Part shown: positions 24,544 to 34,467 of the stretch, piece after piece
Layout of the letters: the number at the start of each line of letters is the position of its first letter
Position numbering within the stretch: the first letter of the stretch is position 1
Origin: Culex pipiens pallens
Taxonomy: Eukaryota; Arthropoda; Insecta; Diptera; Culicidae
Reading direction: 5' to 3'
Length of the DNA: 64,000 nt
Assembly: GCF_016801865.2 (NCBI RefSeq)
Contig: NC_068938.1
Coordinates: 13,860,746 to 13,924,745 of the forward strand
Notes under the pieces: generated by a model
The model's database searches: none
Told to the model about the DNA's origin: nothing
The model's input: only the letters and a program-made list of their open reading frames with translations
Program-made: the position numbers and the translations under genes

Positions 24544-25894
24544 GGGTTATTCTCTACCAACTCACACGAAATCGGGAAAAGTTGTCCCGACCTTTCTTAG
24601 ATTTGCGTAAAACTTTATCAGGGCTAACTTTTGTCCCTGATCACGAATCCGAGGTCCGTTTTTTGATATCTCGTGACGGAGGGGCGGTACGACCCCTTCC
24701 ATTTTTGAGCATGCGAAAAAGAGGTGTTTTTCAATAATTTGCAGCCTGAAACGGTGATGAGATAGAAATTTGGTGTCAAAGGGACTTTTATGTAAAATTA
24801 GACGCCCGATTTGATGGCGTACTCAGAATTCCAAAAAAACGTATTTTTCATCGAAAAAAACACTAAAAACGTTTGAAAAATTCTCCCATTTTCCGTTACT
24901 CGACTGTAAAAAATATTGGAACATGTCATTTTATGGGAAATTTAATGTACTTTTCGAATCTACATTGACCCAGAAGGGTCATTTTTTCATTTAGAACAAC
25001 ATGTTTCATTTTAAAATTTCGTGTTTTTTTCTAACTTTGCAGGGTTATTTTTTAGAGTGTAACAATGTTCTACAAAGTTATAGAACAGACAATTACAAAA
25101 ATTTTGATATATAGACATAAGGAGTTTGCTTATAAACATCACGAGTTATCGCGATTTTACGAAATAAAGTTTTGAAAATGTTGGTCGTCGTTGATCATGG
25201 CCCTTCATGCTCACCCGCGACAGACACGGACGACGAAACAAAGAGAAACGCAAAACGTAACTTTTTCAAAACTTTTTTTCGTGAAATCGCGATAACTCGT
25301 GATGTTTATAAGCAAACTCCTTATGTCTATATATCAAAATTTTTGTAATTGTCTGTTCTATAACTTTGTAGAACATTGTTACACTCTAAAAAATAACCCT
25401 GCAAAGTTAGAAAAAACATGAAATTTTAAAATGAAACATGTTGTTCTAAATGAAAAAATGACCCTTCTGGGTCAATGTAGATTCGAAAAGTACATTAAAT
25501 TTCCCATAAAATGACTTGTTCCAAAAATTTTTACAGTCGAGTAACGGAAAATGGGAGAATTTTTAAAACTTTTTTAGTGTTTTTTTCGATGAAAAATACG
25601 TTTTTTTTTCGGAATTCTGAGTACGCCATCAAATCGGGCGTCTGATTTTACATAAAAGTCCCTTTGACACAAAATTTCTATCTCATCACCGTTTCAGGCT
25701 GCAAATTATTGAAAAACACCTCTTTTTTCGCATGCTCAAAAATGGAAGGGGTCGTACCGCCCCTCCGTCACGAGATATCAAAAAACGGACCTCGGATTCG
25801 TGATCAGGGACAAAAGTTACCCCTTAGGACAAAGCTTCACGCAAATCGAAGAGGGGTCGGGGCAACTGCTGTGTGAGTTGGCGGAGAATTACCC
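24544..25894. mobile_element. 1.35-kb foldback element (GGGTAATTC family), copy 1
   Basis: Two arms of about 630 bp are near-perfect reverse complements around a loop of about 85 bp (25180-25265). Ends are GGGTTATTCTC and GAGAATTACCC. ACTA flanks both sides, suggesting a 4-bp target duplication. There is no transposase; ORFs at 25664-25876 and elsewhere simply translate the arms. Transcription would give a very long double-stranded RNA. Confidence 0.93.
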
Positions 25895-25902
25895 ACTAAC
25901 TA

Positions 25903-26096
25903 GGGCAAATTGACGCTCCTAACTCCATCAAATTTGCCGATTTTCATTATTTAAACAATGTATTTTGTAAAACTGTTGACAGGAACTTGCTTGCTTACTT
26001 CCTGTCACTAAATTTTAGTTGAAAACGCTTTTTATAAACTGTAATTGGCCGTCAAAGTGTTGATATGGCAACACGATGGAATAAGATGCTGTTCCC
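25903..26096. mobile_element. 194-bp MITE related to 6675-6913
   Basis: It begins GGGCAAATTGACGCTCC and ends ATGCTGTTCCC. It aligns over its length with the 6675 element (shared CTCCTAACTCCAT, CATTATTTAAACAA-like, GTTGAAAACGCTTTT words). It is inserted eight bases right of the foldback. Confidence 0.75.
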
Positions 26097-26445
26097 TTTG
26101 TTTCGGTTTCTGTTATTTTCTTGTTTTGTTTTATCATACATTATAAGTTTTTTTTTTGTTTTTAAAAAATTTTGTAGTCATAAAAAAGCAAAAGATATCA
26201 ATACAAAATTGGAATGATTTAAAATCCAAGCAAAGTTAAGTACATACAAAATTCAAACTATCTGAAAACTGGTGTCCCTGATCAGATTGTAGTCTGGATT
26301 ATCACCAGTTAATCGATATCAACTAATTATAAGCTTTCAAACTTTAAAAATTTCAAAAATGTAATTGGAATTGGGTTTTATGACTATTTCAAAAATATCC
26401 CGGTATCCCGAGAATTCCCGGGATTTGAAAAATAAAACCTTTAGA

Positions 26446-27540
26446 TAATCAAAATTCAGGAAAATCGAGACTTCGAATACAAAAATTAAATCCTTACAAT
26501 ACAATTCAAAATACGTGTATTTGATATGTGAAAACATGCGGTCGCTCAGTCATAAAACATACTTTTCAGTTAATTCTTAAATCCCAGTCCACAACTCCGC
26601 ATATCCCCCATCAGATTATGCAAATCAGGCGGACACTAAATTTGACAAGAAAATTCGCCACACACCAATTCAAGTTCCGTGCAAAACGTGTCCTGTGCAG
26701 CGTTGGTAGCGTCATGTGGGAATTCCTTTCCCGAGATAAAAAAAAAGTTAAAACGTGCCCATAAACTTGTCCTCGAACACTCGAAGAAAAACCCCACGAA
26801 AAACGTCACAAATATCATAAACCACCCCCGCGCTAGGACGGGCGCTGTCTGACTACGAGGTGTTTCGTCTTTTTGGTTTTTTTTTATTTCGTGAGCTACA
26901 ATTTAGCTACAGTTTAACTTTTTTTTTTGCGCACTCCAACCAGCCAGCGACCAACGCTCGAGGGGCACCCGAAATGTCAAATATTTTGCTCCGATGCTGT
27001 CAGATAAAACTCCTGGCAGATAAGCGCTGGTGAATAATGTATGCGGAAACGCTCCAAGTGAAAAGTAATAATAAACATGCATCATCATGGACCGGAGCTG
27101 CTGGCTCTCGAGAAGCAACACTAAATTAAGGAGGGTGAAACAAGAAGACGCGGTGTGACGTGCCTCGGGAAAATAAAATAAAAAAAAATAAAGGGGAAAA
27201 AACAGACTGACTGACTGGTTGACTGCCTGCTGGTGGGTTGGAGCATCTCGGTAGATCACGTGACGTATGGTCCCGGGTTCTGCAAGTTTGACGAAAAGAC
27301 AGTTGGATGCTGCTGCTGCTGCTGCCGGATCTAGCAGATGATTTGATGTGCATAATGTATCAGCCAGGAGACGAATCGTAAAACACAAACTGTCTTGGAG
27401 GTTGTTTTTGCAAACAGGTTGCATGAAACTGTTGGACATGGTAGCATCGTCTTTTGACGAATGGATTTTCTGCTAAAAGAAAATTAAATTAAAATATATA
27501 TGAAAAGGGAAAAAAAACTCTATTTTTATGAGTAATTCAG
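26446..27540. other. Unique island upstream of gene A's 3' end, no gene assigned
   Basis: More complex sequence from about 26520 to 27450. A 178-codon minus ORF (26903-27439) contains a poly-Ala run and phenylalanine-rich low-complexity segments but has no signal peptide, domain or splice context. I treat it as chance. Confidence 0.35.
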
Positions 27541-27546
27541 ATAGTT

Positions 27547-27552
27547 TTTATT
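27547..27552 (-). terminator. Poly(A) signal of gene A
   Basis: AATAAA on the minus strand, 57 bp downstream of the gene A stop codon. It is the first canonical signal after the coding region. Confidence 0.7.
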
Positions 27553-27608
27553 TAACTGTAAGTTATTCATAAAATTCTTCAAAATCTGCAATTTTAAAGC
27601 CAATCAAT

Positions 27609-27920
27609 TCAGAATCTTCGATGGTATGGCCATGACCGATCTCTACACCTTGGCATCCCGAAACAGGGACATGGGGATCTCTGACAAGGTAATGCAGCTC
27701 GGGCTACCCGCTCTAAATTAACTGCGTTTTCTGTTGCATCTGCTTCCTCCAGTTGGGTCAAATTATCGTCTGAAACAAAAAAGTAATTGTTGAAATAAGA
27801 AATAAAAACTAATAGGAAAAATAACTTGAACGCTTGAAAATTACCATTTTTCAAATCCTGAGATTGAACAAAAGAAAACACAAAAATCACAACCAAAGCA
27901 GTTGCAAAAATCAGCTTCAT
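27609..27920 (-). CDS. Small secreted cysteine peptide A (two exons)
   Basis: Exon 1 is 27920-27845 (76 nt), the intron 27844-27770 (75 bp, GT...TTTGTTTCAG) and exon 2 27769-27609, giving 78 residues. Residues 1-20 form a signal peptide (Met-Lys start, Phe/Val-rich core, VQS before QD). An acidic pro-segment (about 26-44) contains ENAVNLERVAR. Cleavage after Arg49 would release a 29-residue basic peptide with C54-x4-C59-x-C61-x5-C67 and Arg-rich sequence to the C-terminus. The frame, splice consensus, TATA, initiator and poly(A) signal all agree. The intron is a multiple of three with no stop, so its retention yields a 103-residue protein with an added hydrophobic stretch. It shares NL-x-RV-x-RAALPC and SPCPC with gene B. 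I recognise no named family. A host-defence or signalling peptide is plausible but unproven. Confidence 0.88.
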   Translation of the reverse strand: MKLIFATALVVIFVFSFVQSQDLKNGNFQAFKLFFLLVFISYFNNYFFVSDDNLTQLEEADATENAVNLERVARAALPCQRSPCPCFGMPRCRDRSWPYHRRF

Positions 27921-27989
27921 TATGATAGATTAAATAAATCTTGATAATAACCAGAAATTTAACTCAGACGCTAAGCGTGTTTGGCTGAA

Positions 27990-28060
27990 ACTGAGGCAAA
28001 ACATGTTAGCTAACGGTTTATATACCGTTTTGATAAATAATATCAAACTCAGTTAGTCAA
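27990..28060 (-). promoter_or_regulatory. Promoter of gene A
   Basis: On the minus strand TATATAAA (28024-28017) lies in the block ATCAAAACGGTATATAAAC (28034-28016). An initiator TCAGT (27994-27990) puts its A 32 bp from the first T of the TATA. TTGACT (28060-28055) lies 20 bp upstream of the block. Gene B has the same arrangement. The predicted 5' UTR is about 71 bp. Confidence 0.8.
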
Positions 28061-28286
28061 CCTTTGAATTTGAACATTCATCAGAAATAAAACAATTTGA
28101 CCATTTAAAACAATTTCGCAGAACTTGATATACACTATTGCACTATTGCTTTTAATCTTAAAGGTTTTTTCCTGCAAAACAGTTCTTTTCGGAATTTCTC
28201 AGCAATCAGTATTCATTAAAGAATTCAAGGATTTCTGTGGAATTGTTATGCATTAACTCTTCATGCATTGAGTTCTAACAAAACAA

Positions 28287-28905
28287 AACTCAATTTCCCA
28301 AAATACGTAATTTTTCATTTTCAAGATTTTTTGATATGTTTTAGGGGACAAAAATCCGCAACTTTTGAGCCATAGAGAAACATGGTCAAAAAATCTGCCG
28401 CAGAGTTATGATTTTTTGAAAAAATAGTGATTTTTGGAAAAAAAAATCGAAGTTTTATGCAAAAACAAGTTTGACATTATTTTTTAATGCAAAATTGAAT
28501 TTGCAATCAAAAAGTACTTTACAGATTTTTTTATAAAGGGCTCCGTTTTAAGATATAGCCACCGAAAGTTTGATTTTAGCGAAATATTTGCAGTTTTTCA
28601 ATTTTTTAAAATAGTGACCATGAGTGAAAAAAAAAAACGAAACTATTGGCACTACGCCCCCCGGGGCATGGCCTTCCTCTAACGTGGGATTTCTGCTCCA
28701 GCGCCTCTGACGAGACAGGAGAAACCGGGACCGACGTTTTACTTCACCATCCGATAGAAGCTCAGTGGATAAGGCGGGAATCGAACCCGCGTCTCATAGC
28801 ATCATCGGGATCGGCAGCCGAAGCCGCTACCCCTGCGCCACGAGACCCACCATGAGTGACCATTTCTAAAAAAAAAATTTTTTTTAAGGTTCAGAAATTT
28901 ACTAT
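28287..28905 (+). mobile_element. Partial copy of the GAGCAACTCT TIR element, split by a SINE
   Basis: It matches about 19207-19590 of the complete element (CAATTTCCCAAAATACGTA, GGGGACAAAAATCCGCAAC, ACCATGAGTGA blocks). Both termini are missing. A SINE interrupts it at 28628-28848. Confidence 0.85.
28628..28848 (-). mobile_element. tRNA-derived SINE, 221 bp, with 11-bp target duplication
   Basis: ACCATGAGTGA flanks both sides (28617-28627 and 28849-28859). On the minus strand the head reads GGGTCTCGTGGCGCAGGGGT (A-box) and GCGGGTTCGATTCCCGC (B-box with paired arm), like the 5' part of a tRNA. It extends to a T-rich 3' end at 28628-28640. Because it sits in an element with an intact relative at about 19545, the insertion is well defined. 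It is not a functional tRNA gene. Confidence 0.9.
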
Positions 28906-28968
28906 AGTATAACCACATAAATCAATTCCGCAGAAGTCGTTATAAACTTATCGTCTGAAGTTCACATT

Positions 28969-30319
28969 GGGTAATTCTCTACCAACTCACACGAAATCGG
29001 GAAAAGTTGCCCCGACCCCTCTTCGATTTGCGTGAAACTTTGTCCTAAGGGGTAACTTTTGTCCCTGATCACGAAACCGAGGTCCGTTTTTTGATATCTC
29101 GTGACGGAGGGGCGGTACGACCCCTTCCATTTTTGAACATGCGAAAAATGAGGTGTTTTTCAATAATTTGCAGCCTGAAACGGTGATGAGATAGAAATTT
29201 TGTGTCAAAGGGACTTTTATGTAAAATTAGACGCCCGATTTGATGGCGTACTCAGAATTCCGAAAAAACGTATTTTTCATCGAAAAAAACACTAAAAAAG
29301 TTTTAAAAATTCTCCCATTTTCCGTTACTCGACTGTAAAAAATTTTGGAACATGTCATTTTATGGGAAATTTAATGTACTTTTCGAATCTACATTGTCCC
29401 AGAAGGGTCATTTTTTCATTTAGAACAAAATTTTTCATTTTAAAATTTCGTGTTTTTTCTAACTTTGCAGGGTTATTTTTTAGAGTGTAACAATGTTCTA
29501 CAAAGTTGTAGAGCAGACAATTACAAAAATTTTGATATATAGACATAAGGGGTTTGCTAATAAACATCACGAGTTATCGCGATTTTACGAAAAAAAGTTT
29601 TGAAAAAGTTACTTTTTGCGTTTCTCTTTGTTTCGTCGTCCGTGTCTGTCGCGGGTGACCATGAACGGCCATGATCGATGACGACCAACTTTTTCAAAAC
29701 TTTTTTTCGTAGAATCGCGATAACTCGTGATGTTTATTAGCAAACCCCTTATGTCTATATATCAAAATTTTTGTAATTGTCTGCTCTACAACTTTGTAGA
29801 ACATTGTTACACTCTAAAAAATAACCCTGCAAAGTTAGAAAAAACACGAAATTTTAAAATGAAAAATTTTGTTCTAGATGAAAAAATGACCCTTCTGGGA
29901 CAATGTAGATTCGAAAAGTACATTAAATTTCCCATAAAATGACATGTTCCAAAATTTTTTACAGTCGAGTAACGGAAAATGGGAGAATTTTTAAAACTTT
30001 TTTAGTGTTTTTTTCGATGAAAAATACGTTTTTTCGGAATTCTGAGTACGCCATCAAATCGGGCGTCTAATTTTACATAAAAGTCCCTTTGACACAAAAT
30101 TTCTATCTCATCACCGTTTCAGGCTGCAAATTATTGAAAAACACCTCTTTTTTCACATGTTCAAAAATGGAAGGGGTCGTACCGCCCCTCCGTCACGAGA
30201 TATCAAAAAACGGACCTCGGATTCGTGATCAGGGACAAAAGTTACCCCTTAGGACAAAGTTTCACGCAAATCGAAGAGGGGTCGGGGCAACTGCTGTGTG
30301 AGTTGGCGGAGTATTACCC
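28969..30319. mobile_element. 1.35-kb foldback element (GGGTAATTC family), copy 2
   Basis: Ends are GGGTAATTCTC and GTATTACCC, with CATT on both sides as a likely 4-bp target duplication. Arms of about 635 bp flank a loop at about 29606-29692. Outer ends have the same orientation as copy 1, with CGAAATCGGGAAAAG only at the left and CTGCTGTGTGAG only at the right, but the loop is in reverse complement. ORFs at 28987-29208, 29355-29570, 29727-29942 and 30089-30301 are arm sequence. Confidence 0.93.
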
Positions 30320-30360
30320 CATTAGTATTTCTCGGTCAAAATAATTTATATTTCTACTAA

Positions 30361-31467
30361 ACTGCACTGCCGTTTTACGGCGATATGATGTATACGCCAT
30401 TTTGGACATTTTCAATTTTATTGTACAGTCTGATAAAGAATCTTAAAAAAAACCTCCTGACGAATGAATTTTTCAAAAAACTGCTCTGGGGCCCATTTTA
30501 TTAAGCAAACAAACAATGATGTATACGCCCATTTTACTCATCATGATGTATGTATACATTTAGAATTGATAGAAACCAAATTCAATACTGTTTGAATGTT
30601 GATTTGAGATTTTGGGACCAAATCAAGACTGGGCAATATTTCATTACATTATTTCGATTTAATTCTTAAGGGGACGTCCATTAGGCATCATCCATAAAGT
30701 ACGTCACGTTCTGAGAGAAGAGGGGGGTTTTGAGAAAGCGTGACGTTGCGTGTTAAAAGCATAGGGAAATCGTGACAAAGGGTGGTGAAGTAAATTTTTG
30801 CTGATTTTAATGTGACGTACTTAATGGATGACTTTTTTGAAAATTCTAGACCCACCCACCACCCTTGCTGACAATTGTTCATGCAAAAAATGTGTTTATG
30901 GAGCATAGACAATCGCTAAGGAAGCATTCTTTTATTACGTAACGCAAAAAATCAGATTTTAAGATCCCCCCTCGTAACAAAATTTCCATACAAATTTTAA
31001 AACATTTGTATGGAGCATAACACGGCCTCTGACCCCCTCCCCCCAACTGCGTTACGTAATAAAAGAACGCTCCCTAAAACCTCCTCCCCCCCCCCTTAAA
31101 GTATCCACTTGGACAATGCATTACGGGATCTACTCAGCTATCAAAATAGCTGGCACAAAAAATAAAGCCAGCTTTGATCGCTTTGATCGAGCAATGTATA
31201 CATACATCATTGGGAAGGAAAAGTAGTGATTTTTTATTGCTATTTTTTCGGCCAAATGATGTTTGTGGTTTAAAATCGTAGAGAATAGGAAAAAACAAGA
31301 AATTTTGTAGGGGCCACATTTTTAATGTACTTTTTAACAGTTTCTACAGAGCAGACCTCAAATTAGTCATTTTGAATTGAAAAAATGAACAAAAACAGAA
31401 AATCGTGTCTACTGCAAAATCATCTCAATGGCGTATACATCATATCGCCGTAAAACGGCAGTGCAGT
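30361..31467. mobile_element. TIR element, about 1.1 kb, between genes A and B
   Basis: TIRs of about 40 bp start ACTGCACTGCCGTTTTACGG (30361) and end CCGTAAAACGGCAGTGCAGT (31448-31467), and include the ATGATGTATACGCCAT segment. Interior blocks such as GTACGTCACGTTCTGAG and GTTACGTAATAAAAGAACGC are repeat-like. No transposase is present. It ends only about 60 bp upstream of the gene B promoter block. Confidence 0.9.
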
Positions 31468-31526
31468 ACAGTGAAGAAGCTCCATGAATGCGGTATATTA
31501 AAAAAAATCCCATGTTTTACTGCAAC

Positions 31527-31597
31527 TTGACTGCAACATCTATAATTTTACATCAAAACGGTATAAAAACAAACAAATTCTTTGGTTTACTTCAGTT
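31527..31597 (+). promoter_or_regulatory. Promoter of gene B
   Basis: TTGACT (31527-31532), 19 bp, then ATCAAAACGGTATAAAAAC (31552-31570). The TATA T at 31562 is 32 bp from the A of the TCAGT initiator (31592-31596). This is nearly the same module as gene A. Predicted 5' UTR is about 53 bp. Confidence 0.85.
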
Positions 31598-31646
31598 CAA
31601 ACTTACATCTCTTAGCGATTGAATAGAATTTCATTATTAACCAATA

Positions 31647-31924
31647 ATGAAGCACCTTATCGCAGCATTCTCGGCACTTTTGCTTATGTTTGCTTTTGCT
31701 CAGGCTCAAAACATCGAACCTGGTAAGTTTAAAAAAATGTTTTTTTAAAGCTAAATATTTAATCAATTATCATTTCAGAATATTATCTAGCCCAACAAAA
31801 TTCTGGCTCCGAAAGCGTTGCAAACTTGCATCGTGTCACCCGGGCTGCTCTACCCTGTACCGTATCGCCATGCCCCTGCATACATGGGCCAGGACAATGC
31901 CCGCCCGGAAGATTATCGAAATAG
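31647..31924 (+). CDS. Small secreted cysteine peptide B (two exons)
   Basis: Exon 1 is 31647-31722 (76 nt), the intron 31723-31778 (56 bp, GTAAGT...TTTCAG) and exon 2 31779-31924, giving 73 residues. The signal peptide spans residues 1-20 (ends FAQA before QN). A Ser/Glu-containing pro-segment leads to SVANLHRVTR. Cleavage after Arg47 leaves a 26-residue peptide with C52-x4-C57-x-C59-x6-C66, beginning AALPC and containing SPCPC as in gene A. The mature part is rich in Pro and Gly and has a Lys C-terminus. The only longer overlapping frame (31690-31938) ignores the splice sites. Promoter and poly(A) signals flank it properly. No named family was recognised. Two disulfides are likely from the cysteine count. 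Confidence 0.9.
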
Positions 31925-31981
31925 CATTAGAAACTTAATGGTTTCTATAAATGAGATACGGTTAACCAAGTGTAAAATGAT

Positions 31982-32007
31982 AATAAAAAAAATTGATGTC
32001 AAATAAA
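31982..32007 (+). terminator. Poly(A) signals of gene B
   Basis: Two AATAAA hexamers, at 31982-31987 and 32002-32007, lie 58 and 78 bp beyond the stop codon. Confidence 0.7.
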
Positions 32008-32473
32008 AGGATCAAAATGTTTCTTAAAAATCTTTTTCATATTTATTTTAATTGGATAAAGCAAATACATGAATTCACCCCACTACGCACGGAAAATAAA
32101 TTATTCCTCGTGTTAAGAGATAAAAACAAATGGATTGGCTTAAGAATTTATTAAAATAGTCGAAAGTAAACAGCAATTCCAGCTCAAACAAGCAGGATCG
32201 AAATTAAAAAGTTCTCCAATAAGACTCAAATTTGGCATGGGAGTTCATTGTTGCGTATTTCAATATGAAAATTTTAGTACACTTAAGTTTTCAAGTTTCA
32301 GTGAAAAAAAAAGTTGTTTTTTTTCGTTTCGCAACTTAAATCAAGATTATTAAAATAATTGCTTTTATGCTATGCTTCTACAGTGCCATTTTGTCAACAC
32401 GACACTTCGAGCAGCAGAAGCAGAAATGTTTGAATAATTCGTGTTGCCAAAAACGGGATGGCACTTTATTTAT
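32008..32473. other. No gene
   Basis: AT-rich sequence downstream of gene B. A 90-codon ORF starting at 32367 runs into the duplicated segment and has no signal peptide or splice support. Confidence 0.4.
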
Positions 32474-33353
32474 AAACGTAAGAATTGAATTAAATATGAG
32501 AAAAAATCACTCTTCTTTCTGTAGTTTGTTTGATATGATAAGTGCGCTGACCACGGGGACGTGCTGTCTTGTTTTTGCATGCTCATTCTCATTTCTTTTG
32601 TGTCGCTGTTTGTGTGCATGGGGTGATTCGTTATTATAATTGAATAATTACATCATAAGTGCAGTGCTTCTGGAAACGCGCAGTCCTGTTTTTTCGCGAT
32701 AATTTTCGTCGTAAATGATCGTAAAAATTTATTCCAACTGGCAGTTTTAGTATTAACTCATCAAACTATCGATTTTATGAAGAGTAAAGCGTCATTTATT
32801 TACTATTTTTGAAATTTGCTCGCGTTATCTAAATTGTAACAGCACAGCATTACTGCTCGGCTGGCACGCGTTCGATAAAAAAACTTTTTAAATAATCAAT
32901 TATCTATCTTTCCGCAGCCGGCTGCCTAAGATTTAAAATTTTCAACCGATAAACAAAATGCTCATGGTCACATCACTGCCACTCGTGAATCCTGACCTCA
33001 TACCCATGTACTAACCCCCTCAAAACTCATGTGATACTTTGTCGAAGATGCAGTCGATTGGGCGGTCTCTATCACTCAAGTATCGGACTAACATTCCCAT
33101 CCACTTCCCCGTGACCCTACCACTGGTCGTGGCCGGCGCCGGTATTGATCAGCATGATAGGGGCCTTTGAGAAGTTGCGAAGCGAGGAAAGATAGCACCC
33201 ACTCATCTTCCACGACTCGTGGATGTAACTTCTGGAGGTCCTGGTCAATAACGGAGTAGCAACTGCGGGTGGGCACCTATGCTTATGCTTAAACGTAAGA
33301 ATTGAATTAAATATGAGAAAAAATCACTCTTCTTTCTGTAGTTTGTTTGATAT
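32474..33353 (+). repeat. 63-bp direct repeat flanking a 754-bp insert
   Basis: The 63 bases starting AAACGTAAGAATTGAATTAA at 32474-32536 recur without difference at 33291-33353. The intervening 32537-33290 is compositionally distinct. Its right half (about 32990-33290) has ACCCTACCACTGGTCGTGGC and a 62-codon minus ORF that looks like interspersed-repeat sequence. The direct repeat is too long for an ordinary transposon target duplication. Confidence 0.85.
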
Positions 33354-33737
33354 AAAGGTAGGATTATATATAAATAAATAATACTATTTTTTCTACACAC
33401 TTAGGAACTTCCCATATTTTTTTCATGCGGTTCAACAGCCCATATTTGAATGTCTCATATCGAAAAATAGCTAGCTGAGAAAAACGCATTGCAAATTTGT
33501 CCTACTAATAAGATAATGTGTTAGGATTTCGTTAAAAAGAATAAAAATAACACCATACTTACTTTTTGTACTTATTTCGTCGCATGTGTGCTACGATGTG
33601 ACAGTTCTTAACAGCTGATAGGCTATTTTTTTTTAATATTGCATGTTCATGTATTTTTTAAAGTAATGACTGCTAAAAAACCAAGATTATGACCATGTAT
33701 AATCATCGTTAAAACTTCCTTAGAAAGACGCTTAAGG
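33354..33737. other. No gene
   Basis: AT-rich sequence; nothing recognised. Confidence 0.4.
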
Positions 33738-33925
33738 TAAGAACAAGATTGTCCGTCAGGCCTGAACGCAAACGCAAAATTTTGCGCCTGTTATCATAGC
33801 CTGCCAGTCATCGACCATTGAACAAAGCAACCCCTGCAGATTGTTCGACTGACAGTTGATGGAAAAATCGAACTGGCACAGCGTTCTGCGTTCACCACTG
33901 CGTCGAACGGACAATCTTGTTCTTA
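33738..33925. mobile_element. 188-bp MITE
   Basis: Terminal inverted repeats TAAGAACAAGATTGTCCGT and ACGGACAATCTTGTTCTTA (the right end has one extra G context) bound a non-coding interior that also partly folds back (CCTGAACGCA / TGCGTTCACC). The 65-codon minus ORF is not a gene. Confidence 0.8.
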
Positions 33926-34467
33926 GCTTTACTTCAATGTCACGATAAAACATTCATTGGCTGAACCTTTATTTCCTAGACATTAACTGCCACCACCTAA
34001 TTCCAGCGAAATCATATGTTTTCTTAGTTGTTTTCTGAGTGATGTAAGTTTTGATTATTCGCAAATTTGCTGGAAATATTCAATGCGGTTATTAGGGTGA
34101 ATTATTAATCAAGTAAAGTAGAAGCTTAATCATTCGTTGGGTTTTTATTCACTTCATGAATGATTCAATATTTTCCAAGGATCTTAAATTAAAGAAATTA
34201 TGCGAGAAGGATTCAGGATCAAGGTTAATATTTTTATGGTTATAGAAATTAAGTTCTACTTTCGTACTTGATTATAATGTTTAATCGGGAGAAAAATAAT
34301 TTCAACAATAACCTTATAGCCTAACACTTGAAGAGTCAAAATTTCAAAAGATTAATAGATGAATGCGTATTCTGATTTGGATTAAAACAATATTTTTATT
34401 TTATTTTCACATTTTTGTCAAGGTCTTGGAAAATTAAAACTAATAGTGTTAGATTACGTCATTCCAA
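33926..34467. other. No gene
   Basis: AT-rich sequence; nothing recognised. Confidence 0.4.

Larger units (their letters stand above)
23849..26445. mobile_element. CCCGGGA-type element split by nested insertions
   Basis: It starts GCGTCCATCTCGGGATTTCCC and ends around ATCCCGAGAATTCCCGGGA. The same kind of ends, GCGTCCAT...AATTCCCGG and TTTCCCGGTT, bound a 785-bp relative at 61426-62210. Internal similarity includes AAGGAAAATTGTTGAAATTT (about 24099) against GAGAAAATTGTTAAAATTTC (about 61640). The extra length here is explained by the foldback 24544-25894 and the MITE 25903-26096. Confidence 0.65.

Noticed and set aside
26903..27439. 178-codon minus ORF, the longest in the window
   Set aside because: Low-complexity translation (poly-Ala, Phe-rich runs), no domain, no signal peptide, no splice or promoter evidence. 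It lies just beyond the end of gene A.
28736..28848. Possible tRNA gene (A- and B-boxes)
   Set aside because: Incomplete cloverleaf and bounded by an 11-bp target duplication, so it is the head of a SINE. The same reasoning applies to the tRNA-like blocks at 400-470, 1190-1245, 6020-6090, 6235-6295 and 6480-6535.
31690..31938. 82-codon continuous ORF across gene B
   Set aside because: It reads through the intron in another frame. The spliced model has a signal peptide, consensus splice sites and paralogs.
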